A DNA stretch of 64,000 nucleotides. It comes from Candidatus Brockarchaeota archaeon (GTDB taxonomy: Archaea > Thermoproteota > EX4484-205 > JAAOZP01). Numbering within the stretch: the first letter of the stretch is position 1; each line of letters begins with the position of its first letter. Shown here in pieces: positions 49,540 through 58,314 of this stretch. Location of the stretch: contig JAFNIX010000006.1 of assembly GCA_017601225.1 (NCBI GenBank), positions 48,001 through 112,000 of the forward strand, read 5' to 3'. The position numbers and the translations under genes are program-made. The notes below the pieces were generated by a model. It searched no databases and had not been told where the DNA came from. It worked only from the letters and a program-made list of their open reading frames with translations.

Positions 49540-51042
49540 ATGTCTAGAGAGGAGCTTATCCGCAGGTACGTTGACACGATCCTTGAAAAAAGAATGGACA
49601 TTACTAGGGAGGAGCTTCTGCGAATGATTGAGGAGAGGAAGAGGGAAGCCAAGGTTAGCGAGGCTTACAGGGAGGTTTGGGCTGTTTTCAGCATTGCGAA
49701 CGAGCTGGGCGTAAGGCTCGAAGAGGTTTCGCTGGAGAAAGAGGTTAAGATAGGGAACATAGTTTCGGGTTTAACGAATATTTCTACGCGTGGAAGGATT
49801 ATTGCTATTCTTGAGCCTAAGGAGGTTGAGTCTAACGGTGAGAGGATTCCGATAACAAGGGTGATTCTGGGTGATTCCTCGGGATGGTGCTATCTTTACT
49901 TGTGGAGGGAGAAGGCTGGCTTGCTTAGGGAGTTGAACATTCAGCCGGGGGATGTTGTCAGGGTTAGCAGGGCCTACAGCAAGGAGGGTAGGCTCGGCAC
50001 CGTTGAGATTCACTTGGGCAACACGGGGAGTGTTTCAAAGGCTGAGGAGAGTCTAGACATGCCTGCGAGAGAATTGTTCTTCAAGAGGCTTGGGGACATA
50101 GGTTACTCGGACAATATTGTTAACGTTAAGGCGACTGTAGCCGGCGTCTCAGAGCTTAAGACTTTCACTGATCCTAGGGGTGGTGAGGGTGCTGTAAGAA
50201 GAATAGTCTTGGCCGAGGGGGATGTTAGGGTGCCTTTAACCCTTTGGCAGGAGCATTCCTGGAAGATTTCTGAGAAGGATGTTTTCAGCAAGGTTCTTGT
50301 TGCTGGTGCAAGGGTTAGAAGGGGTTTAAGCGGTAACTTGGAGCTTGAGCTTGACTCGCTCGGCTGCATAGAGGTTGTCGGCGGGTCGGAGGACGTGGAT
50401 TATGCTAGTCTCTCCACAATAGGCTCAGGCAAGCCTGTAAACCTTAAGCTCTTCATGCTTAAAAAGTTCTCTGAGAACGTTGTTTCCATCGGCGGGAGGC
50501 TGAGAAGGTTTATGGATATTATTGTTTCAGACGGGGAGTCGTACGCTGTTTTAACTGCTTGGAACAGTTTTGTGGACAGGCTTAAGCAGATAGGAGAGGG
50601 TAAGAAAGTGTGGTTCCTGAACCTGGTTCCTAAGCGCTGGGGGAGACAGGTTTTGCTGAGCACCGCTTCAGTTACCACGATAATCGGGGTTGAGGAGGGG
50701 ATGCCCGGCTTAAAGGTTCCTGAGCAGGTTTACAGGGTGAGTGAGCTTGAACCGGGCTTGAGAAAGATTCACGTGGAGGGTGTTGTCTCCAGCAAGCCTG
50801 AGGAGCAGGAGATTGTTTCAGCCTCAGGTGAAAGAATAAAAACATGCCGTTTCAGTCTTGTTGATGATACTGGGTTGGTTGAGGTAGTGGCTTGGCGTGA
50901 AAACACTGGTAAAATATCGTGGCTGACGCCTGGGAGAAGCGTTAGGATAAAATGGTGTAACGTTAGGGAGAGGGGTATTGGGGGGATAAGTTTAGAGGTT
51001 ACTGGCGACAGTGAGGTGGAGGAGATAGGTTTTGAGCAGTAG
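49540..51042 (+). CDS. Replication protein A-like ssDNA-binding protein with several OB folds
   Basis: A 500-residue protein that coats single-stranded DNA in replication and repair. The N-terminal helical region (residues 1-60) precedes at least three OB folds at about 65-160 (STRGRIIAILEPKEV, VILGDSSGWCYLYLW), 185-275 and 295-390, and a fourth at about 405-490 (IHVEGVVSSKPEEQEI, FSLVDDTGLVEVVAWREN). No zinc finger is present. The multiple-OB single-chain layout is typical of archaea outside Sulfolobales. It overlaps the alba gene by 11 nt, so the two DNA-binding proteins are co-expressed. Confidence 0.9.
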   Translation: MSREELIRRYVDTILEKRMDITREELLRMIEERKREAKVSEAYREVWAVFSIANELGVRLEEVSLEKEVKIGNIVSGLTNISTRGRIIAILEPKEVESNGERIPITRVILGDSSGWCYLYLWREKAGLLRELNIQPGDVVRVSRAYSKEGRLGTVEIHLGNTGSVSKAEESLDMPARELFFKRLGDIGYSDNIVNVKATVAGVSELKTFTDPRGGEGAVRRIVLAEGDVRVPLTLWQEHSWKISEKDVFSKVLVAGARVRRGLSGNLELELDSLGCIEVVGGSEDVDYASLSTIGSGKPVNLKLFMLKKFSENVVSIGGRLRRFMDIIVSDGESYAVLTAWNSFVDRLKQIGEGKKVWFLNLVPKRWGRQVLLSTASVTTIIGVEEGMPGLKVPEQVYRVSELEPGLRKIHVEGVVSSKPEEQEIVSASGERIKTCRFSLVDDTGLVEVVAWRENTGKISWLTPGRSVRIKWCNVRERGIGGISLEVTGDSEVEEIGFEQ

Positions 51043-51307
51043 CCCTGTTGTGGTCGTTGGGAAAAAGAAGCCGTGGAACTATGTTACTGCCTGCATTACT
51101 GTTTTCAACAGCGGCAGTAAAACCCTAACGATACGGGGGAGGGGCAGCAACATTTCTAGGGCTGTTGACGTGGCGAATCTTCTCCGCAGAAACGTGGCTG
51201 GGACTCAGATTATTGAGATCAGAATAGTTGAGGATGTTAATGCTGCTGAAAACTCGAGGATAATCCCTGTTATAGAAATAGTTCTTAAAAACCCTCATTC
51301 GGCTTAA
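51032..51307 (+). CDS. albA: Chromatin protein Alba
   Basis: A 91-residue DNA/RNA-binding protein that shapes the chromosome. Typical features: VVVVGKKKPWNYVTACITVFNSGSKTLTIRGRG, where the lysine pair near residue 11-12 corresponds to the acetylatable site, and ISRAVDVANLLRR and IVEDVNAAENSRIIPVIEIVLKN at the end. It starts with TTG inside the RPA gene end. It is convergent with the DUF2070 gene, one base apart. Confidence 0.95.
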   Translation: MSSSPVVVVGKKKPWNYVTACITVFNSGSKTLTIRGRGSNISRAVDVANLLRRNVAGTQIIEIRIVEDVNAAENSRIIPVIEIVLKNPHSA

Positions 51308-51308
51308 G

Positions 51309-53078
51309 TTAGAGAACGTAGAGCAGGAAGCCGGTTAACAGGAAAAGCAGCATCATCAGCAGCGTGATGGTTTTCTCAGAGTATTCCACGATTCTCTCCA
51401 GCTCCCTGAAAATATCGCCCGTCACCCTGACTTGTTTAGCGTCATCCACATAAACCTCCAGCCCGCATGGTGAGGCTTCCTTCAACGCTCTGGACAAGGC
51501 TTCCCCGCATGCTTCAAGAAGGGATTCAATGCTCGTCTTAAACCCTACTGGGAAATACCCTTTCTCCGCCTCTTTCAAACCGGTTAAAACATGCGTGTCC
51601 GTGGTGACTGTCTCCAGCGTTGAAACGTTGAAACGTCTCCTAAGGCTTTCAGACAGAATGCTCCTGACCCCTATAACCATGTTGTTGCCGTCGATCACCA
51701 TGATAGCGTGGTTCTCACCGTCCACGTTGAAAACTAGGCTTGAAACCCCGCCTGGGCCTATTTCTTCACAGGGAAGACCCTTAAGCGTAATCCTGTGGAA
51801 ACCTATTTTCAAGGTTTCGCCAGGGTTTTCCTCCAAGTCGCTTACTGCTTTCTCAAGCAGGCTTACGAAAATCTTCTCGTCTGGGCTACTCACCTTCCAG
51901 CTAGACGGGTCTATAGAATTGTGCGCGTCGCATATGAGTAAGGGGATTAAACCTTTTTTCTCAACCACGCTTGAGAGCCTCGACAGCCACTCGGGTGGAA
52001 GGTCCTCAACCGAGTGCCCTGGGCAAGACAGGAAGACAATGCAGTATGGGCCTAAGCGGGCCGCGGTGACACAGTATCCTTCAGCCTCCTTCTGGGAGAA
52101 GCCAACCGGGGAATCTTCAAGCCTCCTAGCCGAATTCAAACAAGCCATTATCATACTGCCCACTTTCTCAACTTCTCTCTTCGAGGGAAGGTTGAAACTA
52201 TGATCTGAAAGGGAACGTAGCAGAATTATTCGACGCCCACTCTCGCCCTCCATCTTCTCAACTAGGCTGCTCGGTAGAGTGCTGCTGCCAAGTGTTCCGA
52301 AGGGCCCGAAATGAATGTTCAGACCTATTATAGTTGTGGCCGGTTTCCCAACGGTTATGAAATTGACTATGGAAAGCCTCAGACTGTTTTCCCGGCTCGC
52401 CTCTTCAAAAAACCTTTCAAGAGGCTCCTCGTCTCCATTAAAATAATAATCCAAGTATGCTTGGAAGACGGTTAAAGGCGAGGTTTTGCCCCTGACCCTT
52501 TTAAGGCTCAGTGCCGCGAGCAGTAGTAAGCCTGTTGAGAATGACAGCAGTATCACCGTCAAAACCTCCGTCAGGTTTTCAAAGAGAATAATGCCTACAA
52601 CCATCCAACGGAACGATTGGAGAACCATGTTCAGCAGTGATACGATAAGAATGCTGAGCATGCTCCTACTGGAGAAACCTGTTATGACCAGGAAAGATAT
52701 GAAGGAGGAAGCTGCGATTCCGAATCCTGTTGCGAATGGGATTGCGAGACTCGGCTCAATGGGGAGCAGGACACTTGTTAGAGCAGCTGCAATCACTAGA
52801 AACGCGTAAAGCGCTTCCTGGACTAGTTGAAGCGCGAAAAACCTTCTTAACGTGAAAACCTTGTCTTTGTTGAAAAAAACACGGTGTATTAATGCTGAGA
52901 ACACGGATGGTGTGAAAAAGACAACCAGTGTTTGCGGGAACGTTTTAAAAAAGGGGAATAATGAAAGCATTGCCAGTGAAACAAGTGTTTCCATCATAAG
53001 GTTTACGAGGAGAATGATTCTTAAAGATGGGAACGAAAAGAGGAGCCTAAGGTGGCGGGAAGAGTCTGCGTAAGACAA
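51309..53078 (-). CDS. DUF2070 family membrane protein
   Basis: A 589-residue archaeal protein with about seven N-terminal hydrophobic segments (residues 15-200), a soluble domain of about 350 residues, and one C-terminal membrane helix (TITLLMMLLFLLTGFLLYVL). The soluble part has LNIHFGPFGTLGSS, CLSCPGHS and a CDAHNS motif resembling phosphatase or metal sites, which fits the DUF2070 family. The function is not known. It follows the Sec61-beta gene on the same strand by 3 nt, suggesting a role at the membrane linked to protein export. Confidence 0.88.
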   Translation of the reverse strand: MSYADSSRHLRLLFSFPSLRIILLVNLMMETLVSLAMLSLFPFFKTFPQTLVVFFTPSVFSALIHRVFFNKDKVFTLRRFFALQLVQEALYAFLVIAAALTSVLLPIEPSLAIPFATGFGIAASSFISFLVITGFSSRSMLSILIVSLLNMVLQSFRWMVVGIILFENLTEVLTVILLSFSTGLLLLAALSLKRVRGKTSPLTVFQAYLDYYFNGDEEPLERFFEEASRENSLRLSIVNFITVGKPATTIIGLNIHFGPFGTLGSSTLPSSLVEKMEGESGRRIILLRSLSDHSFNLPSKREVEKVGSMIMACLNSARRLEDSPVGFSQKEAEGYCVTAARLGPYCIVFLSCPGHSVEDLPPEWLSRLSSVVEKKGLIPLLICDAHNSIDPSSWKVSSPDEKIFVSLLEKAVSDLEENPGETLKIGFHRITLKGLPCEEIGPGGVSSLVFNVDGENHAIMVIDGNNMVIGVRSILSESLRRRFNVSTLETVTTDTHVLTGLKEAEKGYFPVGFKTSIESLLEACGEALSRALKEASPCGLEVYVDDAKQVRVTGDIFRELERIVEYSEKTITLLMMLLFLLTGFLLYVL

Positions 53079-53081
53079 TCC

Positions 53082-53261
53082 CTATATTTTCAACAACAGG
53101 ATTAGAATGCTCCCCACTATCAGGGCTGCGGAAAGAATAACGATCACTATCGGCTTAATCTGAAAGCCCTTGCCTTTCTCACCCAGGGTGCTGAGGAGAC
53201 CGGCTGTTCCAGCCGGGAGGCGTGTACCCCGTCTGTCCCTCTTCGAACGCTTCTTAGACAT
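53082..53261 (-). CDS. secG: Protein translocase subunit Sec61 beta
   Basis: A 59-residue protein: a basic N-terminus (MSKKRSKRDRR), the conserved segment PAGTAGLLSTLGEK with a glycine-rich turn, FQIKP, and one C-terminal membrane helix (IVIVILSAALIVGSILILLL). This is the tail-anchored small subunit of the SecYE-beta channel. The P-G-AGLL and IKP motifs identify it. It is shorter than 60 codons and easily missed. It lies 3 nt upstream of the DUF2070 gene, and its start is divergent from polD by about 96 nt. Confidence 0.9.
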   Translation of the reverse strand: MSKKRSKRDRRGTRLPAGTAGLLSTLGEKGKGFQIKPIVIVILSAALIVGSILILLLKI

Positions 53262-53357
53262 CGCGACCTGTTAAATGCCTCCGGCTAAAGTAAATAAACT
53301 TTCCGCAGGCCCCTGGCGCATAACTGAGGGAGGCAAGGTTTAACTTAACCGTCGCCA

Positions 53358-54854
53358 TTGTTCCTTGACTGGTTGACTCACGATAAGGAGGCTGTGAAGA
53401 GGAAAATCCTAACTGAGGCTGCGCGCCGCAAGATACTTTTAAACCCTGAGGCGCTTTCAATTCTCATTGAAAACTATGATGAAACCTCTATTGAAAGCCT
53501 GCTCGATAAGCTGGCGGGTAGGGCTGGGGAGCTGGGGAGCAGCCACGTAGTTTCCGGGGAGATGGTTGCGCAGCTCGTAGGCAACCGGGCTAGGTCTGAA
53601 GTATCGATAGGGGTCCACCCTCAGGTTTTGGCCAAGGACGTTGAGGCTAAGATTGAAGTCTTAAAAATGTATGAGGCGAAGCCTTTTTCAGACGATCTTG
53701 AAGCCAAGAGACAATACTTCGTCGACAGGTATCGCAAAATATCCTCAATACTGAGAAGCAGATCTGACTTATCGCCATACTATCCACTGAGGAAGGCGCG
53801 TAGTCTTCCAGACGGTTCAGAGGGTAAGACGATAGTGATGCTCTACGAGAAGCATGAAAACTATATGGTGGTGGAGGATCCTGAGACAATCGCTAAGATA
53901 ATGATTCCGAAAGATTGCGGTAGGGATTTGAGGGAGAAGATTGACAGGCTTGTCCCAGATTCCGTGGTAGGAGTAGCCTTCCGCGTCTCAGGCTCAAAGC
54001 TTTTCTGCAGGTCGGTGATTTTCCCGGATGTTCCCCTGAAAAAAATCGGGATGGCCGACGAGGATGTTTCAGTACTTATGACCTCGGATATTCATTTCGG
54101 TAGCCAGAAGTTCTCTGAAAAGGCTTTCAGGAGAATGGTGAGGTGGCTGAGAGGAGGAGGGTTGAACGAGAAGGAGCGTAGCCAAGCCTTCAAGATCAAG
54201 TATATCATTATAGCTGGAGACCTTGTAGACGGGGTTGGTGTTTATCCTCAGCAGGAGAAGGAGCTTCAGGTTAAGGATGTGGGGAAACAGTATGAAATGC
54301 TTTTGGAAATCTTGAGCCAGATACCTGACTACATAAAGGTGATAGTGATACCCGGTAACCATGATGCGGCTCCAAGGGCGCTCCCGCAACCACCAATATT
54401 CAGGGAATACGTTAAGGCGGAGGCTAACGGGAACCTTCTGTCTCTAAGTAATCCGTGCATGGTTTCGCTGCACGGTGTCCGGTTCATGGTTTACCATGGT
54501 ACTAGCATGGAGGATATTGCTACTTTCTCTAAAAACGCTAGTTACGATAAGCCGGATAACTCTATGGAGCTGATGCTCCAGCTCAGGCATCTCGCACCGG
54601 TTTACGGTTCAAGAACGCCTCTTTTAACTCAGAGTGTTGACGAGCTTGTTGTAGAGGATGTTCCAGACGTTTTTCACACGGGTCATGTTCACGTCTTCAG
54701 AAGCAGGATCTATAAGGGTATTCGGCTTGTCAACAGTGGAACATGGCAGGAGAGAACAAAATATCAGGAGCAGATGGGGATAGTGCCTACTCCTAATATT
54801 GCAGGCATACTGGAGCTTAAAAACGGAAGCTTCTCTGAAATAAGCTTTGCCTGA
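53358..54854 (+). CDS. polB: DNA polymerase D small subunit (DP1, Mre11-like exonuclease)
   Basis: The proofreading subunit of the heterodimeric replicative polymerase D. A helical N-terminal region and an OB fold (about 130-220) precede the calcineurin-like phosphoesterase domain. All metal-binding motifs are intact: TSDIHFGS, IAGDLVDG, IPGNHDAA, and FHTGHVHVF followed by VNSGTWQ. So the 3'-5' exonuclease should be active. The length of 498 residues with a TTG start fits; another in-frame start may exist. PolD is absent from classical Crenarchaeota, so this gene is a strong taxonomic hint. The large subunit gene is not in the window. Confidence 0.95.
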   Translation: MFLDWLTHDKEAVKRKILTEAARRKILLNPEALSILIENYDETSIESLLDKLAGRAGELGSSHVVSGEMVAQLVGNRARSEVSIGVHPQVLAKDVEAKIEVLKMYEAKPFSDDLEAKRQYFVDRYRKISSILRSRSDLSPYYPLRKARSLPDGSEGKTIVMLYEKHENYMVVEDPETIAKIMIPKDCGRDLREKIDRLVPDSVVGVAFRVSGSKLFCRSVIFPDVPLKKIGMADEDVSVLMTSDIHFGSQKFSEKAFRRMVRWLRGGGLNEKERSQAFKIKYIIIAGDLVDGVGVYPQQEKELQVKDVGKQYEMLLEILSQIPDYIKVIVIPGNHDAAPRALPQPPIFREYVKAEANGNLLSLSNPCMVSLHGVRFMVYHGTSMEDIATFSKNASYDKPDNSMELMLQLRHLAPVYGSRTPLLTQSVDELVVEDVPDVFHTGHVHVFRSRIYKGIRLVNSGTWQERTKYQEQMGIVPTPNIAGILELKNGSFSEISFA

Positions 54855-54890
54855 ACAAAGGCTCGTGCCGCATGTCTCCGTCTAAAATAA

Positions 54891-55625
54891 TCACTCGACT
54901 CCGTAAACCAGCTTTAAAACTAAAGCTAAAATAATCAGTATTATGGAAGCCAAAAATACGAGGTAGTCCCCGCTTTTTAGTCTCAACGGCCTGTAAGTGG
55001 TTCTCTTCGGGGAAGCCCCGAATGCTCTAACCTCCATGGCGTCAGCTATTTCATAAGTTCTCCTTATCGTCCCAACCAGGAGTGGGATTAAAACTGGCAT
55101 AAGGTTCCTAATCCTGTTTCTAAAGCCGCCTTTCTCGAGTTCAAGCCCTCTTGAACGCTGAGTATCGTATATTGATTGAAACTCGTCATAAATAACGGGT
55201 ATGAATCGTATTGCCATCGTGAATGAGAATGTCAGCTCTATCGGGAGGCCTGCAACGCTCATGGCCCGTCCAATGTCCTCCGGGGTTGAGGAGAGGAAGA
55301 ACCATGACATTGATGAGGAGAGCGCTAGGAGCCTGAGCGAGAGTACAATGCCCGTGTAAAGGGTTCCTCCGAACAATAGCTGTGTGACGAATATTACCGC
55401 GAAAAAGAATAGGAGGCCCCTTAAAGATGAGAGCCATTCTCTGAGGGATTTCGCCAGGGTAAGAAGGATTAACTGCCCGGCGACAAGCGCGAGTAGAACA
55501 CGAATATCTGTGAACACTATTGAAACCACCATCAATACTATTGAAAGCAGAAACTTGGATCTGGGGTCAAGCCTGTGAACCGGTGTGTCTTTCCTCCTAT
55601 ACTTGAAGGCTCTTAGGAACGACAT
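54891..55625 (-). CDS. ecfT: ECF transporter transmembrane subunit EcfT
   Basis: A 244-residue membrane protein with about five or six hydrophobic segments. It couples the two ATPases to a substrate-binding S subunit in vitamin or metal uptake. Two coupling-helix motifs are visible, the first near the Arg in AMEVRAFGASPKRT (the A-R-G-type motif), and a second in MAIRFIPVIYDEFQSIYDTQRSRGLE (the other A-R-G motif). It overlaps the end of the second ATPase gene by 13 nt. No S-subunit gene is near, so it is probably the shared group II module used by dispersed S subunits. Confidence 0.9.
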   Translation of the reverse strand: MSFLRAFKYRRKDTPVHRLDPRSKFLLSIVLMVVSIVFTDIRVLLALVAGQLILLTLAKSLREWLSSLRGLLFFFAVIFVTQLLFGGTLYTGIVLSLRLLALSSSMSWFFLSSTPEDIGRAMSVAGLPIELTFSFTMAIRFIPVIYDEFQSIYDTQRSRGLELEKGGFRNRIRNLMPVLIPLLVGTIRRTYEIADAMEVRAFGASPKRTTYRPLRLKSGDYLVFLASIILIILALVLKLVYGVE

Positions 55626-56452
55626 TTCTGGAAAACCTCCATAAGGATGCTGCTGATAGTGTCGAAATCCTCCTCTAAGCCGTTGAGACCAGTTTCCTCC
55701 TCCAGCTCTATGAGAAAGGGCTTCCGTAGAGAAGCCTTTTCAACCAGCCTATCATCCGAAAGAAGATCCCTGAGTCTCCCGTCGCCGATTACCTCCCCCC
55801 TGCTTAGGATTATAGCCCTTTCACATATGCTTGCCGCGAAATCCACGTCGTGCGTTATAACTATTACGCACCTTCCTTCCGAGACGATGCTTCTCAAAAC
55901 TCTGCGAATATTAAGCTTCTGAGCATAATCCATGCCTATGGTCGGCTCGTCAACAATAAGCGCCTCAGGACGCCAAGCCATTATTGAGGCGATTGCAAGC
56001 CTTTTCTTCTCGCCGCCGCTGAGTTGAAACGGGTTTTTACCGCGATACTCCTCCAGCCCGAAAACACTGAGGATTTCTCGAATAGTCTTATCCGCAGCCT
56101 CTTCTGAAAATCCGAAGTTCCTAAGGCCAAACCTAACCTCTTCCTCAACCTTCTCAGAGAAAAACTGGTGTTCAGGATTATGGTTGACGAAGCCGATTTT
56201 CCTAGCTATTCTCGCGACAGACAGGCTCCTAGTGTCCACGCCATCTATCTTGACGCTTCCCTCAGTTGGCTTAAGAAGACCGTTCAGGTTTTTCGCAAGC
56301 GTAGTCTTGCCAGCGCCGTTCTCGCCGAGAATTGCAACGCTCTCCCCTTCTACAATTCTAAAACTGATGTTTCGCAAAGCGTAGTCTGAGGCTTCAGGAT
56401 AACGGAAGTAAAGGTTCTCCACATCTATTTTAACCATTACTCGATGCACCAC
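55613..56452 (-). CDS. ecfA: ECF transporter ATPase
   Basis: A 279-residue ABC ATPase of the CbiO/EcfA type. Walker A is GENGAGKTTLAKN, the signature LSGGEKKRLAIAS, Walker B EALIVDEPTIGMDY, and the switch His in VITHDVDFAA. Q-loop is NPEHQFF, with the H-x-D-x-F pattern typical of ECF ATPases. A C-terminal extension of about 50 residues is present. It overlaps the other ATPase gene by 23 nt and ecfT by 13 nt; the three make one operon. Confidence 0.93.
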   Translation of the reverse strand: MVHRVMVKIDVENLYFRYPEASDYALRNISFRIVEGESVAILGENGAGKTTLAKNLNGLLKPTEGSVKIDGVDTRSLSVARIARKIGFVNHNPEHQFFSEKVEEEVRFGLRNFGFSEEAADKTIREILSVFGLEEYRGKNPFQLSGGEKKRLAIASIMAWRPEALIVDEPTIGMDYAQKLNIRRVLRSIVSEGRCVIVITHDVDFAASICERAIILSRGEVIGDGRLRDLLSDDRLVEKASLRKPFLIELEEETGLNGLEEDFDTISSILMEVFQKCRS

Positions 56453-57293
56453 CTCCGAGCATGGAGACCAGTTCCTTAACGGTGGCAGGCGTGGTTTTCA
56501 ACCCGCATTTGTCTTTAACCCGAAAATATATTTGGAGGAGAGGAGGAATGTTTATTGGAACTCTTTTCCTAAAGCTTTCTTCAAGAACCCTCAAGGGATC
56601 CCCGTCCAGAATCACCCTTCCCTCAGAAACCACAATTATTCTGGAGAGATGCTTGAGCAAAAGGTCTATCCTGTGCTCCACTATTACCACAGTGATACTT
56701 CTACCGGTTTCATCAAGGCTTCGTTTAAGCTCGAAGATCCTCTGGATCAGGCTTGCTGAAGAGGAAGGGTCCAGCATTGAGGTCGGCTCGTCAAATATCA
56801 ATAGGGAGGGTCTCATAGATAATATTGAGGCGATTGCAGCCTTCTGCTGCTCTCCACCTGAAAGATTGTTGGGAGAAAAGTGTCTCAAATGCTCTATTCC
56901 AACAAGCCGCAGAGCCTCGTCAACCCGCCTCCCAATCTCGTCAGGCGGGAGAGCAAGGTTCTCAGGTCCGAACGCAACATCATCTTCAACGCTGAAAGTG
57001 AACAGCTGGTTGTCGGGATTCTGGAAAACCATCCCGCAGCGCGTAGCTATCCTGCTTACAGGCGTGTTTTTCACATTCATCCCAAACACGTAGGCCTCGC
57101 CCTCAAGCTCGCCAGGGTAGCTGTGCGGAATCAGCCCCATCAAGACCCTGACTAAGGTGGATTTTCCACAGCCTGAGGGGCCTGTTATAAGCACACTCTC
57201 TCCCTCTTCAATAGTGAGGTCAATATCTGTCAAAGCCTGTTTCTCAGAGCCCGCGTAACGGAAACACAGTTTCCTCAGTTCAACTGCTGCCAT
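56430..57293 (-). CDS. ecfA: ECF transporter ATPase, second subunit
   Basis: The 287-residue partner ATPase. Walker A GPSGCGKSTLVRV, signature NLSGGEQQKAAIAS, Walker B LLIFDEPTSMLDP, and switch His in VVIVEHRIDL. Q-loop is NPDNQLF, matching the ECF pattern. Together with the other ATPase it forms the heterodimer that binds EcfT. It is the first gene of the operon and starts about 80 nt upstream of the prefoldin gene's end. Confidence 0.93.
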   Translation of the reverse strand: MAAVELRKLCFRYAGSEKQALTDIDLTIEEGESVLITGPSGCGKSTLVRVLMGLIPHSYPGELEGEAYVFGMNVKNTPVSRIATRCGMVFQNPDNQLFTFSVEDDVAFGPENLALPPDEIGRRVDEALRLVGIEHLRHFSPNNLSGGEQQKAAIASILSMRPSLLIFDEPTSMLDPSSSASLIQRIFELKRSLDETGRSITVVIVEHRIDLLLKHLSRIIVVSEGRVILDGDPLRVLEESFRKRVPINIPPLLQIYFRVKDKCGLKTTPATVKELVSMLGGGASSNG

Positions 57294-57372
57294 TTCTATT
57301 TTTGCCTGAGACTACTGGAAGGGTTTAAAAACCCTAAGCCAATGGCTGAGCAGTGGAAACATTCTAAAAGGC

Positions 57373-57738
57373 TTAAGCAGGGGGGCCTCCCCTTCCCGTT
57401 GCCAGAGCATTCTTCAACTCGTTTTCAAGCTCAACAGCCCTCTCCCTAACCTTGCTTTCCTGCCTCTCGATCGCGCTTATCCTTACTTTAACAAGCTCCA
57501 TTTGCTCGTTCAACTCGTTTATCAACTCCGCCCTATTCTTCCTGACCAGTATTCTTCCAGTTATCCGGTAAACCGGGGTGTTATCGTCAACCGAGGAAAG
57601 CGCTTCCAGGGCTGACTCAATCTCTCTCGCCTCCAGCTTAGCCTGCTCCTTCTGAATGTAGAGTGATTCCAGAGTCTGTTGAAGCTGCTGAAGCCTGGAC
57701 AGTTTCTCCTGCAGTTGAAGAGGCAGCTCTTGGGACAT
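57373..57738 (-). CDS. pfdB: Prefoldin subunit beta
   Basis: A 121-residue molecular chaperone subunit that captures unfolded proteins with its coiled-coil tentacles. Two long coiled-coil helices flank a short beta hairpin (VYRITGRILVRKNRAELINELNEQ). The pattern QEKLSRLQQLQQTLESLYIQKEQAKLEAREIESALEAL and the C-terminal RAVELENELKNAL are typical. It ends a string of translation and RNA-decay genes on this strand, as in many archaea. Confidence 0.92.
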   Translation of the reverse strand: MSQELPLQLQEKLSRLQQLQQTLESLYIQKEQAKLEAREIESALEALSSVDDNTPVYRITGRILVRKNRAELINELNEQMELVKVRISAIERQESKVRERAVELENELKNALATGRGGPPA

Positions 57739-57799
57739 TATCTGGTTTTACCTTTTAGAAGCATGCTTAAAAACATATTTCTTAAGAGGAGTCTAGCCG

Positions 57800-58042
57800 T
57801 CACCCGGGTCCCAGCATGCTGTAAACCTGCTGAGCCATGTTAAGTAGGCTTAAAACGCTTCTTATTCTCTCAGCGATTTTAGACGGGCTGCTGCTTTGGA
57901 AGAAAAGTAGAAGCCTTTTTCCATCCACCCTAGCCCTCAGCCCGGTTCTAGGGTCTGAAAGTGCTTCTTGGAGACAGGCTAAATAGAGGGATTCCGCCTC
58001 CCGCTGATCCACATAGTTTAGAATAATCTTAACCCTTATCAT
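57800..58042 (-). CDS. pcc1: KEOPS complex subunit Pcc1-like
   Basis: An 80-residue protein of the Pcc1 family (the dimerising subunit of KEOPS, which makes t6A on tRNA). It has a short strand-helix-strand layout: VKIILNYVDQREAESLYLACLQEALSDPRTGLRARVDGKRLLLFFQSSSPSKIAERIRSVLSLLNMA. The segment is at the usual place after the L37Ae gene. Identity rests on length, pattern and position and is not certain from sequence alone. Confidence 0.8.
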   Translation of the reverse strand: MIRVKIILNYVDQREAESLYLACLQEALSDPRTGLRARVDGKRLLLFFQSSSPSKIAERIRSVLSLLNMAQQVYSMLGPG

Positions 58043-58050
58043 TTACATCC

Positions 58051-58314
58051 TTAAAGCTTAGGCTTGGACGCGCTGGTAACGATTCTCGCCGCGGTTTCAC
58101 CGGTTTTCGTAACCGGCTCATACGCTCCTCCGGCAAAGGTGTAACCGCACTTCCTGCAACTCCAAACCCCTACGCCGAGCCTTTTTAGAACTCCTGTACC
58201 GCACTTTGGACAGTCGTATCTCGCCCTCCTCTTCTTAAGGACCTTGATATACCTTTCTCTAAGCGAGAAACCGTATTTAACACCCAGTGCCCCAGACTCC
58301 TTCTTCCTAGCCAT
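58051..58314 (-). CDS. rpl37ae: Ribosomal protein L37Ae
   Basis: An 87-residue zinc-ribbon protein of the large subunit. Key features are the pair YDCPKCGTGVLKRLGVGVWSCRKCGYTFAGGAYEP at about 33-67, with CxxC...CxxC zinc knuckles, and the basic N-terminus KYGFSLRERYIKVLKKRRAR. It overlaps the end of rrp42 by 8 nt. In many archaea rpoP follows here; it is absent from this gap. Confidence 0.95.
   Translation of the reverse strand: MARKKESGALGVKYGFSLRERYIKVLKKRRARYDCPKCGTGVLKRLGVGVWSCRKCGYTFAGGAYEPVTKTGETAARIVTSASKPKL

Noticed and set aside
51529..52203. Long antisense ORF inside the DUF2070 gene (224 codons)
   Set aside because: It is a mirror of a well-supported gene on the other strand; composition is rich in Ser/Thr/Pro as typical for antisense frames.
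56461..57093. Antisense ORF of 210 codons inside the ECF ATPase gene
   Set aside because: Shadow of a conserved ATPase gene with all motifs intact.
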